14,379 nt of DNA from positions 1-14,379 of the forward strand of contig JAIDNR010000268.1 in NCBI GenBank assembly GCA_029063695.1, read 5' to 3'. The stretch is from Ruminococcus sp. (GTDB lineage: Bacteria > Bacillota > Clostridia > Oscillospirales > Ruminococcaceae). Shown here in pieces: positions 7,647-13,639 of the stretch (the first letter of the stretch is position 1; every line of letters starts with the position of its first letter). Both the position numbers and the translations under genes were made by a program. Below the pieces are notes generated by a model. That model was not told the origin of the DNA, made no database searches, and saw nothing but the letters and a program-made list of their open reading frames with translations.

Positions 7647-7689
7647 TATTTCCGACGGTCTGCGGTTTATATGCGGATTGTCGGAAATA
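7647..7689. other. 10-bp perfect inverted repeat before the sigma factor gene
   Basis: TATTTCCGAC (7647-7656) pairs exactly with GTCGGAAATA (7680-7689) around a 23-base centre. It lies 11 bases past the stop of the DivIVA-like gene. No T tract follows (AATATAATAATA instead), so it is not a canonical terminator. A TATAAT at 7691-7696 directly abuts it but lacks a good -35. It could be a weak terminator, an mRNA-stabilising stem, or a protein-binding dyad over a promoter. Nothing else is seen in 7690-7737. Confidence 0.5.
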
Positions 7690-7737
7690 ATATAATAATA
7701 CTCTTTAAAAAACTGAATACAGATAAGATTGATTGTT

Positions 7738-7743
7738 GGGTGA
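7738..7743 (+). promoter_or_regulatory. Shine-Dalgarno for the TTG start of the sigma factor gene
   Basis: GGGTGA lies 6 bases before TTG 7750. Its TGA (7741-7743) is also the in-frame stop that bars any earlier start. A mediocre site with a TTG start would keep expression low. Confidence 0.6.
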
Positions 7744-7749
7744 ATACCT

Positions 7750-8334
7750 TTGCTTGATTTGGATTTCAATTTGAATGAATTCTGCGGTAAAACTGACGAT
7801 GAGCTTGCTTTAATCGCAAAGAACGATAAAAAAGCGGCAAGTACTCTCGTGTTTCGATACTCGAAACTTATTTTTATAAAAGCCGGAATTTATACTGTTT
7901 CCGATACTGACTCAGATGACCTGAGACAGGAGGGACTTATGGGACTTCTGAGGGCAATTGCTTCATTTGACATTCACAGGGGTGTGAAATTTTCTACCTT
8001 TGCGGAGGTCTGCATTGTAAATCAGATGAAAACTTTTCTTGCAAAATCAAGAAAAAATCCGATTCCCTGCGAAAGTCTGGATGATATTTCGGCAGATTCA
8101 ATTTCAGAGGAGGAAACTCCTGAGAGTATTTACATCAATAAAGAATTTTTTTCTGAATTATGGTATGCTGTGGATAATATTCTTTCCGAAAAAGAAAGAA
8201 AAATTTTCAGCTTGTGCATTCAGGGAATGAGCTACAGAGAGACTGCCGAGAAACTTGGTATATCTGAGAAAGCTGTCGATAATGCAATGCAGAGGGCAAG
8301 AAGAAAAATCCATGCATATATCAGAAAATATTAA
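7750..8334 (+). CDS. Sigma-70 family RNA polymerase sigma factor, SigH-like
   Basis: The protein directs RNA polymerase to a special promoter set. Of the 194 residues, 14-50 resemble region 1.2/2.1. Region 2.2 is DDLRQEGLMGLLRAIASFD (56-74). Region 2.3-2.4 is FSTFAEVCIVNQMKTFLAKSR (81-101), close to the SFAEICITRQ pattern of Bacillus SigH. Region 4 is LSEKERKIFSLCIQGMSY and the following helix-turn-helix with ISEKAVDNAMQRARRKI (145-187), also close to SigH (KSIDNALQRVKRK). Region 1.1 and a full region 3 are absent, as in SigH. TTG 7750 is the first possible start after an in-frame stop. Its targets cannot be read from the sequence. In Bacillus SigH drives entry into sporulation and competence; whether this host sporulates cannot be judged here. 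No anti-sigma gene is adjacent. Confidence 0.88.
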   Translation: MLDLDFNLNEFCGKTDDELALIAKNDKKAASTLVFRYSKLIFIKAGIYTVSDTDSDDLRQEGLMGLLRAIASFDIHRGVKFSTFAEVCIVNQMKTFLAKSRKNPIPCESLDDISADSISEEETPESIYINKEFFSELWYAVDNILSEKERKIFSLCIQGMSYRETAEKLGISEKAVDNAMQRARRKIHAYIRKY

Positions 8335-8338
8335 AAAT

Positions 8339-8412
8339 GGTTATGTAGTTCAATTAAGAACGTTGTCTGCCGCAAGGTATTCAAAAGTGTGGGTGCAATT
8401 CCTGCCATGACC
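8339..8412 (+). ncRNA. tRNA-like RNA element without a normal anticodon loop
   Basis: The 74 bases fold as a cloverleaf. The acceptor is GGTTATG (8339-8345) with CATGACC (8406-8412), 7 pairs with one G-U. TA follows at 8-9. The D stem is GTTC (8348-8351) with GAAC (8358-8361). G fills position 26 and AAGT is a 4-base variable region. The T stem is GTGGG (8389-8393) with CCTGC (8401-8405), with a 7-base loop TGCAATT. Canonical T8, A14, A21, G53-C61, T54, C56 and A58 are kept. G18/G19 are missing from a 6-base D loop, and position 55 is G. In place of a 7-base anticodon loop is an arm TTG-TC-TGCC, GCAA tetraloop, GGTA-TT-CAA (8363-8384). No CCA is encoded at the expected place. It may be a decayed tRNA (closest in feel to tRNA-Gly or tRNA-Cys), a tRNA mimic, or part of the leader of the next gene, 28 bases on. 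An alternative hairpin, TGGGT (8390-8394) with ACCCA (8410-8414), would exclude the cloverleaf. Confidence 0.5.
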
Positions 8413-8439
8413 CAAATCTAATAAGTGAGGTATTGTAAA

Positions 8440-8715
8440 ATGTACGAGGACAAGACTTTAGTCTGCAAAGAGTGTGGAAATGAGTTCGTTTTCACAGCAG
8501 GCGAACAGGAATTTTTTGCTGAAAAGGGTCTCACACATGAGCCACAGAGATGCAAAAGCTGCCGTGATGCGAGAAAAAATGCAAACAGAGGCGAGCGTGT
8601 AATGTATACAGGCGTATGTGCGGTATGTGGCGGTGAAGCGAAAGTTCCCTTTGAACCCAGAGAAGGCAGACCTGTTTATTGCAGTGACTGTTTCTCACGT
8701 CTCAACGAGGACTGA
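8440..8715 (+). CDS. Small double zinc-ribbon protein (CxxC-x17-CxxC type)
   Basis: This 91-residue protein has four CxxC pairs: Cys9/12, 38/41, 60/63 and 81/84. The first half (residues 5-45, TLVCKECGNEFVFTAGEQEF, then CKSC) fits the probable zinc-ribbon domain named zf-trcl. The second half has exactly 17 residues between CAVC and CSDC, the CxxC-x17-CxxC pattern. Such proteins are common in Clostridia and of unknown function; RNA or nucleic-acid binding is a guess. I start at ATG 8440, with AGTGAGG (8424-8430) as Shine-Dalgarno. A GTG at 8425 inside that site would add five residues and is rejected. The tRNA-like element lies just upstream and the two-stem leader of the CxxC protein just downstream. 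Confidence 0.8.
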   Translation: MYEDKTLVCKECGNEFVFTAGEQEFFAEKGLTHEPQRCKSCRDARKNANRGERVMYTGVCAVCGGEAKVPFEPREGRPVYCSDCFSRLNED

Positions 8716-8732
8716 TTTTTCCATGCAAATCT

Positions 8733-8801
8733 TGTGCTGTTCTTCTTTTTCGAGGAGAACGGCATACTAAGGCGGATTTCGGGGCATGACCCGAAAAACG
8801 C
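8733..8801 (+). promoter_or_regulatory. Leader with two strong stem-loops before the DUF1858 gene
   Basis: Stem 1 pairs 8733-8746 with 8753-8766: 14 continuous pairs, three of them G-U, with loop TTTTCG. Stem 2 pairs TTTCGGG (8777-8783) with CCCGAAA (8790-8796) around GCATGA, and is extended by GCG/CGC (8772-8774/8799-8801) across a GA/AA internal loop. Neither is followed by a T tract. The Shine-Dalgarno AAAGGAAG (8815-8822 region) lies beyond and is free. This 116-base gap holds no clear promoter. It could be a processing or stability element, or a regulatory leader. Confidence 0.55.
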
Positions 8802-8831
8802 ATCAATAAACCGAAAGGAAGTATATTTATT

Positions 8832-9035
8832 ATGGAAATTACTAAAAATACTATTATCGGCGATATTCTTGACGCTGATTTTGAAGTTGCACCATATTTT
8901 CTTGAAATGGGTATGCACTGTCTTGGCTGTCCTGCATCAAGAGGCGAATCAATTGAGGAGGCTTGTGCCGTTCATGGTACAGACCCCGATGAACTTGTTG
9001 CAAAGCTGAATGAGCATTTTGCTAAGAAAGCGTAA
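8832..9035 (+). CDS. DUF1858 / hybrid-cluster-protein-associated redox disulfide domain protein
   Basis: This 67-residue cytoplasmic protein consists of a single DUF1858 domain. It begins ITKNTIIGDILDADFEVAPY and has the conserved GMHCLGCPAS motif (Cys30 and Cys33), then SIEEACAVHGTDPDELVAKLN. The family is a small helical bundle with a CxxC redox pair. It is often found alone or fused to redox enzymes and is named for association with hybrid cluster protein and with di-iron RIC-type repair proteins. Its precise role is unknown. The ATG is preceded by AAAGGAAG with about 10 bases of spacing. A probable terminator follows. With the zinc-ribbon gene upstream it forms a pair of small Cys-pair proteins. 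Confidence 0.85.
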   Translation: MEITKNTIIGDILDADFEVAPYFLEMGMHCLGCPASRGESIEEACAVHGTDPDELVAKLNEHFAKKA

Positions 9036-9045
9036 GTAAATCGAT

Positions 9046-9075
9046 GGCGTACTGATTTTCGGTACGCCTGAATTT
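9046..9075 (+). terminator. Probable intrinsic terminator after the DUF1858 gene
   Basis: GGCGTAC (9046-9052) pairs perfectly with GTACGCC (9062-9068) around a 9-base loop. The sequence TGAATTTTT follows, so the T run (9073-9077) is short and begins 4 bases after the stem. It is probably a moderate terminator separating this unit from the next operon. No clear promoter for the next gene is seen in the 59-base gap. Confidence 0.6.
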
Positions 9076-9094
9076 TTAATACAGGAGAAAAATT

Positions 9095-10555
9095 ATGCTT
9101 GATAAAAGACTTGAATTATGTGCGGAATTTGTAAGCGGTAAGGGGACGGTCTGCGATGTGGGTACTGACCATGCATATCTTGCTGTTGAGTTAATAAAAT
9201 CAGGAAAATGCAGTAAAGTTATTGCTTCTGACATTAATCCGAATCCGCTTGAATCTGCAAGAAAAAACGTTGAAAAATACGGCGTTTCAGATAAAGTTGA
9301 ACTTGTGTTGTCCGACGGACTTGAAAATATAAATCTTGATGGTGTGACTGATATAGTAATCGCAGGAATGGGCGGAGAAACTATTGTTCATGTACTTGAA
9401 TCAGCCGACTTTGTTGATATACGTCTGATTTTACAGCCTATGACAAAGCTTGAAATTCTTAGAAGATTTCTTACTGAATATATGTGCTGTGATGATATTA
9501 CTGAAAAAGCTGTTGAGGACGGTGACAAAATTTATACTGTTATTTGTACTGAAGTCAGCCATTATTCAGAAAATTGGCTGACGGAACATGAATCAATCAA
9601 AGGATTTTTTGATGATGATGACGAAACAGGTAGAAAATATAGGAAAAATCAGTCAGAAAGGCTTGCAAAAATGAGTACATCTCTTGAAAAATCTGGAAGA
9701 ATTGATGATTCTGTTCATTGTATTGCATTAAGCCGTAAACTTATTGAGGGTATTAAATCCGAAAGTATTAATGATATATATAAATTTCTTGATTCAAAAT
9801 ATCCGTTTTCTTTGCAGGAAAAGTGGGATAATTCTGGTTTGCTTGTGGAAAATAGTACAATGAACTGCTCAAAAATTCTGCTTACACTTGATATTACAGA
9901 TGTGGCTGTTGAAGAGGCGAAACGAAAAGGAGCAGAACTGATAATTTCGCATCACCCTGTGATATTCAATCCGCTGAAAAAAATTGCTGTCCGCAATCCT
10001 GTGTATGAGCTTATTAAGAGTAACATAAGTGCAATATGTATGCACACGAATCTTGATATTGCAGAGGGCGGAACGAACAGCGTTATTGTCAGAAAAATTA
10101 CCGAAAAATGCGGAGAATTAAAAAGCAAGGAATATTTAGAGGATTTCGGCAACGGAACAGGACTTGGTTATATAATTGAATTTAAAAACAATATTAATAT
10201 CCGTGAATTTATCAGAATTTTAAAGGAAATTTTCGGACTTGAAAGTATAAAAATGAGTAAATCATACAAGGAATTTATATCAAAAGTTGCTGTTTGTTCA
10301 GGTTCGGGCGGTTCACTTCTTGGACTTGCTATTGAAAAAGGCTGTGACGCACTTATTACAGGCGATGTAAAGCATGATGTCTGGATTGATGCATATAATC
10401 ATAGTTTTATGCTTTTTGACTGCGGTCACTTCCATACTGAAAATATTGTACTGTGGGAACTACGCAGGGTACTTGAGGAAAAATTCCCATTGCTTGATAT
10501 TGAAATTGCAAAAAGCTCAACTGTTCTATTTATGAATCCTGATATGTATTTATGA
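9095..10555 (+). CDS. trmK: TrmK-Nif3 fusion: tRNA A22 N1-methyltransferase plus Nif3/YqfO-family metalloprotein
   Basis: Two proteins usually encoded by adjacent genes are one 486-residue frame here. Residues 1-about 222 are TrmK, which uses SAM to methylate N1 of A22 in tRNA. It has the SAM motif CDVGTDHAYL (20-29), SDINPNPL (45-52), GMGGE (91-95) and LQPM (113-116). Residues about 224-486 are Nif3 (DUF34, sometimes labelled GTP cyclohydrolase I type 2). This part starts SINDIYKFLDSKYPFSLQ and WDNSGLLV, with metal ligands in SHHP (285-288), MHTNLD (316-321) and GHFHTE (444-449). It lacks the PII-like insert of the long Bacillus YqfO form. The biochemical role of Nif3 is unsettled. A Shine-Dalgarno-like GAGGG (9746-9750) remains near the junction, perhaps a relic of a separate nif3 start. 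The main Shine-Dalgarno is AGGAGA before ATG 9095. Confidence 0.93.
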   Translation: MLDKRLELCAEFVSGKGTVCDVGTDHAYLAVELIKSGKCSKVIASDINPNPLESARKNVEKYGVSDKVELVLSDGLENINLDGVTDIVIAGMGGETIVHVLESADFVDIRLILQPMTKLEILRRFLTEYMCCDDITEKAVEDGDKIYTVICTEVSHYSENWLTEHESIKGFFDDDDETGRKYRKNQSERLAKMSTSLEKSGRIDDSVHCIALSRKLIEGIKSESINDIYKFLDSKYPFSLQEKWDNSGLLVENSTMNCSKILLTLDITDVAVEEAKRKGAELIISHHPVIFNPLKKIAVRNPVYELIKSNISAICMHTNLDIAEGGTNSVIVRKITEKCGELKSKEYLEDFGNGTGLGYIIEFKNNINIREFIRILKEIFGLESIKMSKSYKEFISKVAVCSGSGGSLLGLAIEKGCDALITGDVKHDVWIDAYNHSFMLFDCGHFHTENIVLWELRRVLEEKFPLLDIEIAKSSTVLFMNPDMYL

Positions 10556-10563
10556 GGTGAGAA

Positions 10564-11364
10564 ATGAGTATATTTATTTGTCCTGTATGCAGTGCAAAGC
10601 TCGTTGTATCGGGAAAAAGCTACGTATGCCCGAAAAATCACAGCTTTGATATTGCAAAAAGCGGTTATGTGAATCTTCTGAATGCAAAACACGGTGCTGT
10701 TCATGGCGACAATAAATTCATGCTGAGGGCAAGACGTGATTTTCTTGAAAAGGGATATTATTCGCCATTATGTGATGCTGTGTGCAGAACAGTTTTGGAA
10801 TATGTCAAAGATGACAGTATACTGCTTGATGCGGGCTGCGGAGAGGGTTACTATACATCGGCAGTCAAGACAAAGACATCAATTGAAATTTATGGGATTG
10901 ATATTTCAAAAGATGCTGTTGAAATGGCGGCAAAACGTAAATCGGGAATAAATTTTGCGGTTGCAAGTGTATTCCATATTCCTGTGCAGTCGGAAAGCTG
11001 TGATGTTTTATTGACTATGTTTGCTCCTTACTGCAAAGAAGAATATCTTCGTGTATTGAAAAAAAACGGTTATATGATTATGGCTATACCGTCTGAGAAT
11101 CATCTTTGGGAACTCAAAAAGGCAGTCTATGATACTCCGTATAAAAATGAAGTAAAGCCATATGAACTTGACGGATTCAGTCACATAAAAACTGAGCATA
11201 TTAATTTTACTATGAAAATCAATAACAAAATTGATATTCAGAGTCTTTTTTCAATGACTCCATATTATTACAGGACAGGAAAATCTGAACAGGAACGATT
11301 GAATAATCTTGAATATCTTGAAACACAGGCGGATTTTGAAATCCTTACTTACAGAAAAATTTAG
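10564..11364 (+). CDS. rlmA: RlmA-type 23S rRNA (guanine-N1)-methyltransferase
   Basis: The protein is a SAM-dependent methyltransferase for a guanine in hairpin 35 of 23S rRNA (G745 in the E. coli enzyme, G748 in the Gram-positive type). The 266 residues begin with a zinc site, Cys6, Cys9, Cys22 and His26 (CPVC, CPKNH). This is followed by the family-typical FDIAKSGYVNLL (28-39). The Rossmann methyltransferase domain has DAGCGEGYY (89-97) and YGIDISKDAVEMA. Length and layout are normal for the family. The Shine-Dalgarno GAGGTGAG overlaps the stop of the trmK-nif3 gene, and only 8 bases separate the two genes, so they are translationally adjacent in one operon. In the Gram-positive enzyme, this modification affects macrolide binding. 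Which guanine is modified cannot be decided from the sequence alone. Confidence 0.88.
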   Translation: MSIFICPVCSAKLVVSGKSYVCPKNHSFDIAKSGYVNLLNAKHGAVHGDNKFMLRARRDFLEKGYYSPLCDAVCRTVLEYVKDDSILLDAGCGEGYYTSAVKTKTSIEIYGIDISKDAVEMAAKRKSGINFAVASVFHIPVQSESCDVLLTMFAPYCKEEYLRVLKKNGYMIMAIPSENHLWELKKAVYDTPYKNEVKPYELDGFSHIKTEHINFTMKINNKIDIQSLFSMTPYYYRTGKSEQERLNNLEYLETQADFEILTYRKI

Positions 11365-11379
11365 CAAAGGACTGATTTT

Positions 11380-13119
11380 ATGGCTCTGGACGGAGCATTT
11401 CTCTATGCAGTAAAAAATGAATTGCAGGAACTTATCGGCGGTCGTGTTGAAAAAATATATCAGCCGTCCCGTGAGGAGATTGTCATATCAATTCGTAAAA
11501 AAAAGCTCTATATTTCGGCAAATGCAGGAAGTGCAAGAGTACACGTAACACAGAAACAGCCCGACAACCCACAGACTCCGCCGATGTTCTGTATGCTTCT
11601 TAGAAAAAAAATCGGAAACGGCAGACTTACTGCAATCCGTCAGGACGGACTTGAAAGAATCCTGTTTCTTGACTTTGAATGCGTTAATGAACTCGGTGAC
11701 GTGGTTACGATAACTCTTGCCTGTGAAATTATGGGACGCTGTTCCAATCTGATTATAATAAGCGATGAGGGGAAAATAATCGACAGTATTAAGCGTGTTG
11801 ACGAGGAAATGTCAAGGGAAAGAATGGTACTTCCGGGAATGAGGTATACACTTCCGCCACGGGACGACAGACTGAATTTTATGAATTCTGAACCTGAAAC
11901 TGTTGTTGCACGTCTCAGGGAAACGAATCCTGCTGAACTTTCAAAGGCTCTGATACGTGTTTTCGAGGGAATTTCTCCGATACTTGCAAGAGAATGGACG
12001 TTCTTTGCAGGACGTGGAAATCATCTGCAAAGTAATACGATTGACGGCGACCAGCTTGACAGACTTCTTTTTATAATCAAGAAAACCCGTGAACAGCTTA
12101 TCACAGGGCAGTGCTGTTTTTCGGCGGCAAGTACAAAGGACGGTATGTTAAAAGATTTTTCTTTTATCAGGCTCAGTCAGTTCGGCAATCTTATGTATAC
12201 CAAAGAAATTCCCACTGCTTCGGAACTTCTTGACTATTTTTACTGTGAGAGAGACAGGAAAGTCCGCACGAAACAGCGTGCAAATGACCTATTCAGACTG
12301 CTTGTCAATCTTACAGAGCGAACAGCAAGACGTATCTCCGCACAGAAACAGGAACTTTCAGAGTGTGCCGAAAAGGATTACTATAAATTATGCGGAGACT
12401 TGATTTCCGCAAATATGTACTGCATAAAAAAAGGTGATTTATCGGCGACTGTGATTAATTTCTATGATGAAAGCAGTCCCGAAATCACTGTTGAACTTGA
12501 TATACGAAAAACACCGTCACAGAATGCACAGTATTATTACAGCGAGTACAAAAAATGCGTTACCGCTGAAGAAAAGCTTGCAGTTCAGATTAAAAAAGGT
12601 GAGGAAGAATTGCAGTATCTCGACAGTGTTTTTGATGCTCTTACCCGTGCCGATTCCGAAAATGATATAATTCAGCTCAGACTTGAACTGCGTGAGCAGG
12701 GATATATAAAATCAGGCGGAAACAAGACAAAGCCACCGAAAGCACTGCCGCCTATTGAATATAAATCAAGCGACGGATATACAATTCTTGTGGGAAGAAA
12801 CAATCATCAGAATGACCGGCTTTCACTTAAATTTGCAGAAAAATCGGATATATGGCTTCACACTCAGAGTATAACGGGTTCTCATGTCATTATAGTAACG
12901 GACGGCGAAATACCGCCTGACAGAACAATTGAAGAAGCGGCGGTTATTGCGGCATTCAACAGCAAAGGACGTAGCTCTGACCTTGTGCCTGTTGATTACT
13001 GTCTTGCAAGATACGTGAAAAAGCCGTCGGGAGCAAAACCGGGTAAGGTCATATTTACAAACTATAAAACAGCATTTGTCAAGCCTGATGAAGAACTTGA
13101 AAATAAATTGAGGGTATAA
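11380..13119 (+). CDS. rqcH: RqcH, NFACT-family ribosome quality-control factor
   Basis: RqcH (bacterial Rqc2/NEMF homologue, often annotated fibronectin-binding protein) binds stalled 50S subunits and directs C-terminal Ala tailing with tRNA-Ala. The 579 residues match the family length. NFACT-N (from residue 1) opens MALDGAFLYAVKNEL and has GGRVEKIYQPSREE, TPPMFCMLLRKKIG and EIMGRCSNLIIISDEGKIIDSIKRV. A helical and coiled-coil section lies in the middle (about 290-450). NFACT-R has SDIWLHTQSITGSHVII (489-505) and YVKKPSGAKPGKV. There is no signal peptide, which fits a cytoplasmic role. In the NFACT-N motif usually written GLDR the sequence here is GLER (90-93). The Shine-Dalgarno AAAGGA (11366-11371) precedes the ATG, 15 bases after rlmA. 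Confidence 0.93.
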   Translation: MALDGAFLYAVKNELQELIGGRVEKIYQPSREEIVISIRKKKLYISANAGSARVHVTQKQPDNPQTPPMFCMLLRKKIGNGRLTAIRQDGLERILFLDFECVNELGDVVTITLACEIMGRCSNLIIISDEGKIIDSIKRVDEEMSRERMVLPGMRYTLPPRDDRLNFMNSEPETVVARLRETNPAELSKALIRVFEGISPILAREWTFFAGRGNHLQSNTIDGDQLDRLLFIIKKTREQLITGQCCFSAASTKDGMLKDFSFIRLSQFGNLMYTKEIPTASELLDYFYCERDRKVRTKQRANDLFRLLVNLTERTARRISAQKQELSECAEKDYYKLCGDLISANMYCIKKGDLSATVINFYDESSPEITVELDIRKTPSQNAQYYYSEYKKCVTAEEKLAVQIKKGEEELQYLDSVFDALTRADSENDIIQLRLELREQGYIKSGGNKTKPPKALPPIEYKSSDGYTILVGRNNHQNDRLSLKFAEKSDIWLHTQSITGSHVIIVTDGEIPPDRTIEEAAVIAAFNSKGRSSDLVPVDYCLARYVKKPSGAKPGKVIFTNYKTAFVKPDEELENKLRV

Positions 13120-13122
13120 TAT

Positions 13123-13635
13123 ATGATTCTTACAGAAGAATTTTTTCATCGTGATGCACTTGTTGTTGCACCCGAACTTGTCGGGAAAATTATTGTTCAC
13201 AGACTTAATGATGGAACGATAATTCGTGAGCGTATTGCGGAAGTTGAAGTATACAGGGGAGAAGAGGACAAGGCTTGTCACGCATCAAAGGGCAGGACAA
13301 AGCGGACTGAAATTCTTTACGGCGAAAGCGGTTTGATTTACGTTTATCTGTGTTACGGTATACATTGGCTTATGAACGTGATTACAGGTGAAAAAGAACA
13401 GCCGCAGGGTATCCTGATACGGTGCGGCGATGTGCATAACGGTCCTGCCAAATTGACAAAGTACCTGCAAATCGACGGAAGTTTCAACGGCGAAAAAATC
13501 TGTGGTAATGACAAGATATGGATTGAGGACGACGGATTCAGCCCTGAAATAAAAACAGCTCCGAGAGTAGGAATTGATTATGCAGACGATTATTGGCGTG
13601 ACATAAAATGGCGGTATATAGCTGAAAAGGAGTGA
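13123..13635 (+). CDS. AAG/MPG-family 3-methyladenine DNA glycosylase, short form
   Basis: This monofunctional DNA glycosylase removes alkylated or deaminated purines. The key region AEVEVYRGEEDKACHASKG aligns with human AAG: Glu42 corresponds to the catalytic Glu125, Tyr44 to Tyr127 and His53 to His136. YVYLCYGIHWLMNV (73-86) holds Asn85, matching Asn169. GPAKLTKYLQID follows. At 170 residues it is shorter than usual (about 190-205). The stretch between ILIR and GPAKL, which normally carries the EP loop, is reduced to a few residues, yet the catalytic set is intact. The ATG at 13123 is 3 bases after the rqcH stop, with the Shine-Dalgarno TTGAGGG (13108-13114 region) inside rqcH, so the two are tightly coupled. 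Confidence 0.9.
   Translation: MILTEEFFHRDALVVAPELVGKIIVHRLNDGTIIRERIAEVEVYRGEEDKACHASKGRTKRTEILYGESGLIYVYLCYGIHWLMNVITGEKEQPQGILIRCGDVHNGPAKLTKYLQIDGSFNGEKICGNDKIWIEDDGFSPEIKTAPRVGIDYADDYWRDIKWRYIAEKE
13627..13632 (+). promoter_or_regulatory. Shine-Dalgarno for the TTG start of the AraC-type gene
   Basis: AAGGAG lies in the last codons of the glycosylase gene, 7 bases before TTG 13640. No ATG occurs in this frame until well inside the protein, so this site decides the start. Confidence 0.75.
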
Positions 13636-13639
13636 TTTT

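Noticed and set aside
8362..8378. Reading the tRNA-like element as tRNA-Gly with anticodon GCC (8369-8371)
   Set aside because: The required stem GTTGT/AAGGT has three G-U pairs and a G-A mismatch. The GCAA-capped arm is far stronger, and U73 and CCA are missing, so a working tRNA-Gly is unlikely.
8425..8439. GTG start for the zinc-ribbon gene, adding five residues
   Set aside because: It lies within the Shine-Dalgarno AGTGAGG. ATG 8440 has good spacing.
8339..8440. Known riboswitch (FMN- or cobalamin-like, because of GGGTGCAATTCC)
   Set aside because: The other conserved boxes of those classes are absent and the whole length is too short. The cloverleaf explains the same bases better.
8733..8766. 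The 14-bp stem as an intrinsic terminator
   Set aside because: TACTAAGG follows instead of a T tract, and the reverse strand also lacks one.
12823..13281. Minus-strand open frame of 152 codons across the rqcH-glycosylase junction
   Set aside because: Both genes it overlaps are well supported on the + strand, and its composition looks like antisense of coding DNA.
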